A program made the position numbers and the translations under genes. Shown here piece by piece: positions 57,501 through 64,000 of a stretch of 64,000 nt of DNA. Source of the DNA: Xiphydria camelus (Eukaryota; Arthropoda; Insecta; Hymenoptera; Xiphydriidae); the NCBI GenBank assembly GCA_963678675.1, contig OY783198.1, positions 2,361,001-2,425,000 of the forward strand. Reading direction: 5' to 3'. A model generated the notes under the pieces. It saw only the letters and a list, made by a program, of their open reading frames with translations, had not been told where the DNA came from and made no database searches. Numbering within the stretch: the stretch's first letter is position 1; each line of letters starts with the position of its first letter.

Positions 57501-58232
57501 ATCCATGAAGTCCTTCACTGACGTCGGACGCGCCGAAGACGAGGGTCAGCGAGGCTGCGCCGAGAGGGCCCTCTGCGAGGCCAGCGCCGAGTGCATTGCC
57601 GATGCCCAGGGAACGTCGTCGATCTTCTGCCAGCTCGGATCGTGAGTTGTTTACTTTTCCGCGAGTTATTTCTTTGTGACTTTGTCGAAAAATGCACGTG
57701 AAAAGCGAAACCAGCCATTTTTACCGCGTCATCCAGTGGCGCTGAGATTCGAGCTCATTTTCAAGAATTCCTACAGATTACGCATTTCTGTTTATCATTT
57801 ACAACTGTGCGTGTACCGGATATGATATCTGCACGGGAATTTCTATCGATTTTTCCCAAGAAAAACACCCAATTACCGTGTCATTTCGTAAAGCTAATTG
57901 GACGGAATCGTAGTTCAACGCTGGTCAAGCTGTGTCATTCGTGCGGTTCCTTTTCCTCCGTGCGAAAATCCGCGGAAATACATTGCCGTGAACATTCGAA
58001 AGTACCTACCGCAATAACGACCCGCTCGTCACGACAGTTTCATACGTACGCACGTTTCATGTCTATATCGCCTAATCGTATCGTCGCTTTCTCTCCCTCT
58101 TCAAGGTACGCCACCAGTTATCTACTCCAGAGACAGAGCGGAGTCGGTTTCGAGGCGCTCTACGAAGCGGGACGGCGCGGTCGTTCCGGCGAGGACTGCC
58201 GAACGCTCTTCCTCGATTGCAACGCCGTTTGA
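54373..58232 (+). CDS. Secreted insect protein with six C-terminal cysteines, family not recognised
   Basis: Six exons (54373-54594, 54727-54966, 56436-56522, 57067-57198, 57490-57641, 58106-58232) join in one 319-residue frame. The start is the first ATG before a signal peptide (MQSSQYASLCIVALVLGQTF, likely cut after Ala21). A Gln/Pro/Tyr-rich segment follows (YHPEQYQQQQQQ), then three hydrophobic stretches (near WANLLTVGLRVLTALLGG, GILTAVLGAFLGQG, FISIVVNLLDAL), then six Cys and the motif GFEALYEAGRRGRSGEDC. The first four introns are phase 0 and the last is phase 2. It is probably extracellular or cuticle-associated; that is inference. I cannot name the family. Confidence 0.85.
54727..54966 (+). 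CDS. Secreted protein exon 2: Met/Gly-rich hydrophobic segment
   Basis: This encodes residues 75-154, including GFSWSNMLGMLMQMLLGQGA and SPWANLLTVGLRVLTALLGG. Acceptor CCGGCGCAG, donor GTGAGC, phase 0 on both sides. Confidence 0.88.
55645..55940. mobile_element. Palindromic MITE, family U, copy 1
   Basis: This lies in intron 2 of the secreted-protein gene. TTTTGCAGTCTTAGCAAAAC on the left pairs with GTTTTATTAAAACTGCGAAA on the right. A related copy lies at 62049-62320. It is non-coding; the ends are approximate. Confidence 0.65.
56436..56522 (+). CDS. Secreted protein exon 3: hydrophobic helix
   Basis: This encodes residues 155-183: GILTAVLGAFLGQGRNPDQV then AVMAKQASE. Acceptor GGTTGTTTAG, donor GTCAGT, phase 0 on both sides. 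Confidence 0.85.
57067..57198 (+). CDS. Secreted protein exon 4: hydrophobic helix and basic segment
   Basis: This encodes residues 184-227: FISIVVNLLDALKTSFSHRS then SLGRRDTVSEAAVASISMLK. Acceptor CCGACAG, donor GTAACC, phase 0 on both sides. Confidence 0.85.
57490..57641 (+). CDS. Secreted protein exon 5: four cysteines
   Basis: This encodes GYVRSMKSFTDVGRAEDEGQ then RGCAERALCEASAECIADAQ and FCQLGS, with the first four Cys of the C-terminal domain. Acceptor CGTCTTCAG, donor GTGAGT, phase 0 in and phase 2 out. Confidence 0.9.
58106..58232 (+). CDS. Secreted protein exon 6: C-terminus and stop
   Basis: This encodes YATSYLLQRQSGVGFEALYE then AGRRGRSGEDCRTLFLDCNA and V, ending in TGA. The last two Cys lie here. 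The acceptor is CCTCTTCAAG; the split Ser codon joins it to exon 5 in frame. I see no poly(A) signal close after the stop. Confidence 0.88.
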
Positions 58233-58707
58233 TACGTCACACGCGCGCTTCCCCGAGAGAGCGACGTTAAGCGCGACTTAGACTCCGACGAATGCCGCGC
58301 GTCATTGCAATAATAACCGTCCGCGTATTTCTTACGTCCGAGTCTGAGCCGGGTTCCGTGCGGCCCAGGGCAAAACGTTTATTCCACACGCGTTAGTTCA
58401 ACAGAGCCAAAAGCCTCGATCAACCGGGAGCATCGCGCCCGCGGTCGCCCGAATTAATTAGTTTGTTTTTCACGAAGCGCTTCGCGCAATCGAATCGTCC
58501 CGCAAAGGGAACGGGCCGCTTCGTCGCGTCTCGCAACAAATCTCTGCGGGACTTCTCGACACCATGGCACCTTGGCGAATTTCAAATTCGAACACGCGAG
58601 TCCAAAATAACGTACGCAAAGTCGTTCGACGCGGACGGAAGGACGTTCCAACGCGCGTCGCGAGCGCGGTAGAGCCTCCGAGGTATCGGCGGAAGGGGCG
58701 CACATAT

Positions 58708-59090
58708 TCGTCGGTCTTATCGCGTAAGGGCGTATCTCAGTTTTGATGATTTCTCAGGAGAGGGCGATTTCAAATATTTTACGATTTTTCATTGTGAATA
58801 ATTCCTGCAATTGTCTTTATAGCTTGGTGATTTTTTTTATGTCTACAATTATATGCCTTTTAAATCACACGTATGGGCCTATCCTAAGTTAGGCCTATAC
58901 GTCAGATTTAAATCTTGATTATTTTGAGATGCGACGAAAAAAATATACGGGGAATAGCAAAAGTATGAAATGTTGAGGTACGCCGGGTCGTGAGATAAAA
59001 ATATAAGGCTTAGGAGAGAGCAACCTATTGGCGGTCTTCACTGAGTTTTCAAATTTTCTGAGATACGCCCTTACGTGATAAGACCGACGA
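58708..59090. mobile_element. Transposon remnant with about 33-bp terminal inverted repeats
   Basis: The left end TCGTCGGTCTTATCGCGTAA (continuing GGGCGTATCTCAG) is the complement of the right end with one mismatch. The 383-bp body is AT-rich, with an inner palindrome near 58880 (GGGCCTATCCTAAGTTAGGCC), and is non-coding. The superfamily is unknown; the target duplication is unclear. Confidence 0.8.
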
Positions 59091-60490
59091 TATACGAAGT
59101 AGCGAATCGCGTTCTGGCGAAACGCGAAATATCGAGCGTCGTTTCGCGTTTGATTATAGCTTTTTTTTTTAATTTATTTAATATTTAATCCCTAGTTTAT
59201 AACGTGCGAAGCGAGCGTTGCATTTTTAGCGGGGGAAGACGAGCTTAGAGTTGACGGTAGCAGTGGATCGGTGTCGTTCGGTGTGATCCGCGCGTCTCGT
59301 TCCGCCACTCGGAACGGTCCAGGATCCGAAATCGAGGTCTCTCCGGGGACACGGGTCGAACGAGATCCGCGGGGAAAGCCCCTCCCGGCATTCGCAACAG
59401 TTAATATCTCAGGATGTTTCCGCATTTCTTTTCTCTCCGTTTCCTCGAAATTCGTTATACTGTGTATAAAAAAGAAATATACCGCTGGAGTTTATCCGAT
59501 TGTAGACGTTATCCCGTAGCATATAAGTATCCCGTAGGCTTAAGTTGTATGTATGTGCAGGTATGATTATTATTTAAGGCATCAATAAATGATGTTATCG
59601 AAAAGAATTTTTGGATCTTTCAGTGATACGAATTTTTTTCATTTCCCTCACCGACCTCCCCCGTCGCCACCGATAACCGCGCGCTCCGCAGGACAAAGAG
59701 CCCATCGCCTCTGTCGTTTAGATCTCGAGATAGTTTCGAGGGAGGAAACCGCGACACTCTTGAAATAGAAACGGCGTAATTTACGCAATACTTCCGCCGT
59801 GCGATTCCGGCTTTTCGAACCTCGAGATAATACTTATAATGACGATAACCTCGCGAGCAATTACCAACACAATGACTCCGGGGGGTGGTACGAACGAATG
59901 ACCGGCACCGGGAAAGGCAGGCACTGTGAAAATTCACGCTTCCCGTGGCGCCAACGAGCGTGGACAATGAAGACGTCGCCCCATGCGTGAATCTTGCCAA
60001 TGGCAAAAGTGTCCTGTGCCGCTCGATGACGAAACAGTCATTTCTTGGACCTTGCCGGAGAAAGTGGCGGATCTGTCGTCGCTGTGAAATCGAGCACAAT
60101 CTTGGCGGAATACTCTTACACGCGTCGACGTCCGAGACGATCGCGGTGAGTAGGAAAGCGGAGTACTTATCGCGACACTGCAGGCGAATCCCGGAAGTCG
60201 GCAGTAATTAACGGCGCAGAGATTAATCGGGTCTAGGGTGCTCGGTTTTTCGACGATAAGAATTTTGCTTGGAAGTTACTGCAAGATGAATTACGCGGTC
60301 CGAAAATTATCAGGTGCGAAGTCACGAATATACGATTTGTCGAGTTAAACGACTTTTTCGTTCAACTCCAAGCAAGAACTTCCTCGTAATTACGCCCAAC
60401 GTTTTTAGTGAGGCTACTTTTAAAATTGGAGATATTACAAATTAACGTACACTAAATTAAAAACTGTAATAATGTACGTCTGCCCTCAAG
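59091..60490. other. Between two genes; one weak exon candidate
   Basis: A frame from 59930 to 60145 ends at a good donor (GCG-GTGAGT) in phase 0 and could be spliced to the exon at 60491, adding a Cys-containing segment (GPCRRKWRICRRCEIEHNL). A 160-codon frame lies opposite it. I do not include it. An AATAAA lies at 59584-59589. Confidence 0.35.
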
Positions 60491-60600
60491 ATGACGTTTA
60501 AATCCATCATGAATTTTGGGGGTTTCGGTGGAACGCAATCCACTGCCATGGATCGATACCACAGTGGACCCAGCGGATACGATCATGGATATAGGCATGG
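60491..60600 (+). CDS. Gly-rich membrane protein exon 1
   Basis: This encodes MTFKSIMNFGGFGGTQSTAM then DRYHSGPSGYDHGYRH. The donor is GTAAAC, phase 2. The start is uncertain because the ATG sits exactly where an acceptor AAG ends. Confidence 0.65.
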
Positions 60601-61079
60601 GTAAACTTTTTCGTAGAGAATATGATTGAAAAAAAATCATGCTATTGAAAAACAGAAGAAAATGAAAATATAACAAAGATTATTTTCAGTGGTTACAAAG
60701 GCGGTGGCGGCAAGGGTGGCGGCGGCGGCGGCGGCAGCGGGGCAGCTTTGAGCGCGTTGACTCTCCTCGCGTTTCTATTTCTCCTCAACGTCATGCAGGT
60801 GTTTATTTCGCATAAGGACACCTTATTGCAATTATTAGACAATCACATCATTCGAACAATTAATCTCTGCTCAAACAATTTTAGCAATCCCTGCGAGACA
60901 CTAATTCGACGACGACCGCCGCGACGATCCTGCTGAAAGAGGATCTGCCCCGCGCGGTATCCTTGAGCGAGATGGGAGAGGACAAAGCGAACAAAAGGAA
61001 GGACGTCGGCGCGCATTTGGACGAGGAATATTTGATTCCCGTCAAGACCACCTCGAGAGACAAGCGGTCCGAAATTTAG
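60491..61079 (+). CDS. Gly-rich single-pass membrane protein, family not recognised
   Basis: Three exons (60491-60600, 60690-60798, 60885-61079) give 137 residues. The order is a short N-terminus rich in Gly/Tyr/His (MNFGGFGGTQS, SGYDHGYRHG), a Gly run (YKGGGGKGGGGGGGSG), a hydrophobic segment at about 54-71 (ALSALTLLAFLFLLNV) and a charged C-terminus ending KTTSRDKRSEI. No signal peptide is seen, so the middle segment probably anchors it in a membrane. The ATG at 60491 follows CCCTCAAG, which could itself be a splice acceptor, so an upstream coding exon is possible. It lies 2.3 kb after the secreted-protein gene on the same strand. Confidence 0.75.
60690..60798 (+). CDS. Gly-rich membrane protein exon 2: Gly run and membrane segment
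   Basis: This encodes the Gly run and the hydrophobic helix. Acceptor TTATTTTCAG, donor CAG-GTGTTT. A GGC repeat near 60716-60737 makes the Gly run length likely to vary. Confidence 0.82.
60885..61079 (+). CDS. Gly-rich membrane protein exon 3: charged tail and stop
   Basis: This encodes QSLRDTNSTTTAATILLKED then LPRAVSLSEMGEDKANKRKD and the end, with TAG at 61077-61079. Acceptor ACAATTTTAG, phase 0. Confidence 0.82.
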   Translation, partial: QSLRDTNSTTTAATILLKEDLPRAVSLSEMGEDKANKRKDVGAHLDEEYLIPVKTTSRDKRSEI

Positions 61080-61130
61080 GATCGAACGGGGCGACCGCAC
61101 GCCAAAGACGCGATCGCCTTTCCTTCGCGG

Positions 61131-61136
61131 AATAAA
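61131..61136 (+). terminator. Poly(A) signal of the Gly-rich membrane protein gene
   Basis: AATAAA 52 bp after the TAG stop, followed about 50 bp later by GT-rich sequence (CGAACGTGTGTAATGCGTCG). This is a typical animal mRNA 3' end. Confidence 0.75.
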
Positions 61137-62048
61137 AGGGACCTTCCTTAAAACACATAAACATTTTATTTCTCGAACATGAGGTCGTCGAACGTGTGTA
61201 ATGCGTCGTTATAGCACTTGAAAATGTATTTTCTTCCGATAATTTTATGTACATAACATTAGAAACATTTAAATATTTTTGTTTTCCCTCATAAACTTAC
61301 ATATCTTAAAAATAATGGATGTTCGTATATTGCTAAGGATCGCGACGTTCCCGTTCGTGGCAAATAGTCAAGAGACGTCCATTTCAAAAATAGATCGCTT
61401 TCTACCTGCCGTGTGGTCATATATTTTTAGCGTTTAATCTCTTTCTCTCTCTCCCTCTCTTTTTCTCTCTCTCTCTCTCTCAGCGCATCTCTCTCTTCCT
61501 CTCTCACTTTTTTACGGAAGCCACACGCTCTTTCCGAACAATTTCCGCAAACGGGTTCGACTGCTTTTTGGACAGGGCCTGGGCTAACTCTCGAAGTCGC
61601 TTTTTAATTTAACTAGAAAAGGTTAGAAAAAGTATACGTTCGCGGAGAAAATGGAGATTCATCGGCTTTGGGGCGCTTTCGAAAATGTTCCCGATCGATC
61701 GAGATCCGCTCGGGTTCCGATATCGAGCGTCTTTCGGTACCTCGCGCGCGCGTTCCAATTTGGTTTCGCGGGGGAGGACACGAAGAGGACACTGGTATTT
61801 CAATCTCGTCATCCCTTCGTCACGTCGCAGAGCTGCCCACCGACGTCAACGCGACTAATCCCCGCGGTGCAGCCGACGTGATTGCCAAATTTCGTCTCGA
61901 CGAGTCGCGTTCGTCGACCGCATTAGATGCGGCCTCCTCGCGACGATATTACACTTATCGGTAGCGCGTCGAACGCGTCGTAAATTTAAACATCTCCCTT
62001 TTTTTTTCACCCGTTCACGCCACGACGAATTGGAAAAGCAAAGCCTCG
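61137..62048. other. No gene seen
   Basis: AT-rich, then a CT-rich tract at 61439-61500. Chance open frames at 61609-61964 on both strands. Confidence 0.5.
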
Positions 62049-62320
62049 CAGCGCAAGGAAAAAAATGATTTTGCAGTCTCAGCAAAACTTAGGGCAGTAA
62101 AGGACGCGTTCAGTAATGGCAAACTAATCGTATAATCACGGTGAAATTTTTTTTCGGTAAAAAATACCTGCTATCTCAGCAAATATTTTTACTATCGCGT
62201 CGGACATATCTATCAACTACCTATATTACTGCTACAGATAATATTTTTGTAACGAGAGCACGAAATTTTCCGCGAAATCTAGTTTTGTTAAAACTGCGAA
62301 ATGATTTTTTTCGGCGCGGA
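62049..62320. mobile_element. Palindromic MITE, family U, copy 2
   Basis: The left end GAAAAAAATGATTTTGCAGT pairs with the right end AAACTGCGAAATGATTTTTT. It shares GCAGTCT(T/C)AGCAAAACT, the block around AATATTTTT and TAGTTTT(A/G)TTAAAACTGC with the copy at 55645. It is non-coding. Confidence 0.7.
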
Positions 62321-63407
62321 GACCCCAAAATTCGAACGCGACATCGATAATTGTATGGAAAGATTGACGAAGCGTACGGTCAGCCCAGGGCGCGATTAAT
62401 ATCTCGAGAATTTCTCTTAGCTAAACATCAAAATCTAAAAAAAAAGGTTCCTCTTTATAATACACTAACTACAGCGACCCGGGGATTCCTTTGGATGGCC
62501 TCCTTGGGTTTTTTTTTACTTCCTCGTTTTTTGTTCACATCATCCCCCCTCTCTCTCTCTCTTACCGTACCAACTCTCGCGAAAAAATACGCAGCCTCTC
62601 GTCGCCGGGCGACGAGCGTTACTTATATGTATTAACTCTTAAAATCGACTTTCGCTCGATTGTATCTCTACGTGGTGTTTTTTTTTTTCTCGGTGAAGGG
62701 AACGAAGAACAGCGACTCCGTAGGATCGATCGATCAATCAATTCCGGTACGCACTCACATCTGGGAAATATACGACTAAACGGTTCTCTGTTTTGTCACT
62801 ACCGAGTGAGCTCAATTTCTCGCGCATTTTTTTCGGCGTCGTTCGACTAACACTAGCCTTGCGCATTGAATCGTAGAAAGAAAACTATATCGACTCTCCG
62901 CCAAGTGCTCTGCAGGTAGATCAGTACATACGCGGGCTATATTTCTCTTGCATCATCTCACCCGGTATATAAATATTGCGAACGATGGGGGTGACTCACA
63001 CGTTATACCATTAGTAAGTACTTTGTTTGAACACAGTATAGTTTTTTGTCCCGTGTAGAAAATATGTCTAGAAGAGCGAGTCTACCAAGAACTGAAGATT
63101 TTGAGCGGATAAAATATATATATGCGTGTATATATATCATTTATATATATATATATGAATAATGATTTATAGTTATCATTACGACCCTCGAAAATCATTC
63201 TCCAGCGATTCGAGTTATAACGTGTATCCCTTTTTAATGCGCGACCGCCTTTATCCGAATATGCTGCACCTACGATATTATGCTCGCGTTTTATAAATAT
63301 ACATGACACAGAGATTTGTTTAGGCGCGAGTGAGACGCTGTGCTTAATGTTAGTCAACGCAACGTTTTAACTCTCTTTTTCGCCCTCTTGAATGCATCTA
63401 TCATGAG
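62321..63407. other. No gene seen
   Basis: Mixed sequence with T runs and an AT repeat at about 63114-63158. Short open frames only. Confidence 0.5.
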
Positions 63408-63608
63408 AGGCTAAGCTCACTCGCCAGAAAAGAAACTTTAATCACTATTATTTCATTATCAATGAATTTTTGGCCTATATCGACATAATACTTTATTGTA
63501 GATTGAAACGTAATCCTCAAAAAAGTATTATATAAATATGAGCCAAAAGCCGATAGGTTGTGAGATAATAGTGATTGAAATTTTTTTCCCAGCGAGTAAG
63601 TTTAGCCT
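63408..63608. mobile_element. MITE starting AGGCTAA (family G), most complete copy
   Basis: The left end AGGCTAAGCTCACTCGCCAG pairs with the right end CCCAGCGAGTAAGTTTAGCCT; TAATCACTATTAT pairs with ATAATAGTGATT. CATG lies close on both sides. A diverged copy lies at 9167-9405. It is non-coding. Confidence 0.75.
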
Positions 63609-64000
63609 CATGCGATATTGATAACATTCGTGCGAGCGATGAAAATGAGAAACGACTCCGAAGTTACTTTGATTACCCTCGGTATATATTTTCCTCTCGA
63701 GGTAGATTAAATAATCCCGTTGACGTATATCGACGCGTATAAAAAACTGAAAAAGAAGGACACGGAAGCAACTTCGCGCCCTCGCAGAGCGGCTGAATTA
63801 TGGTGGAATGCAACACGATCGCCTTTTCCTCGTTTACTCGTGATCTTCGTCTCTTATGTCGTAAATTATTTGCGAGTAGCACTCGGCGGTTGATAGGCCA
63901 GAGTGAACGGATAAGAGAGACTCGTAATATCGTATCATGTATGTATAGTACCTAGTGAGTCGATACGTTATCTTCGACGAGGGTCGATCGCGATTTTTAT
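63609..64000. other. No gene seen at the right edge
   Basis: Ordinary sequence; a 69-codon minus-strand frame at 63673-63882 has no recognisable content. Confidence 0.5.

Overview
This is a stretch of animal nuclear DNA with intron-split genes, GT-AG splice sites and no operons. The dense load of short palindromic transposon remnants and the insect-type Rim protein point to an insect. I infer Hymenoptera, probably an ant, but the sequence does not prove this. All genes I can support are on the + strand.

Left and centre (about 4.3-37.8 kb): the 3' part of Rim, the presynaptic active-zone scaffold (RIM/RIMS family). I join 14 exons by splice site and reading-frame phase into one open frame of 690 codons plus stop: a basic linker, the PDZ domain, the C2A domain, a Ser/Arg-rich linker, the C2B domain and a TGA stop. 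The N-terminal Rab3-binding zinc-finger exons are not seen and should lie upstream. Large introns (9.7 kb before the PDZ core, 7.7 kb before C2A, 6 kb before C2B) carry most of the repeats. Notable gene-structure details are a GC-AG intron inside C2A, a tandem NAGNAG acceptor at the PDZ ligand loop, and repeats packed close to two acceptors.

Middle (about 37.8-54.3 kb): no gene I can support. It holds possible 3' UTR of Rim, AT-rich sequence, several palindromic MITEs and a possible decayed transposon at 45.8-47.5 kb.

Right (about 54.3-61.1 kb): two small insect-type genes in tandem. The first has six exons and encodes a 319-residue secreted protein with a signal peptide, hydrophobic helices and six C-terminal cysteines. 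The second has three exons and encodes a 137-residue Gly-rich protein with one membrane segment, followed by a clear poly(A) signal. I recognise neither family. The last 2.9 kb holds only repeats and low-complexity sequence.

At least six families of short non-coding inverted-repeat elements are scattered through the window. Many end in CACTGAG/CTCAGTG with 2-bp target duplications; others look piggyBac-like with TTAA flanks. A 1.3-kb satellite-like array of hairpin monomers lies in a Rim intron. I see no CRISPR array, rRNA or tRNA, and no sign of a new multi-gene system. The most useful leads are in Rim splicing and in the repeats.
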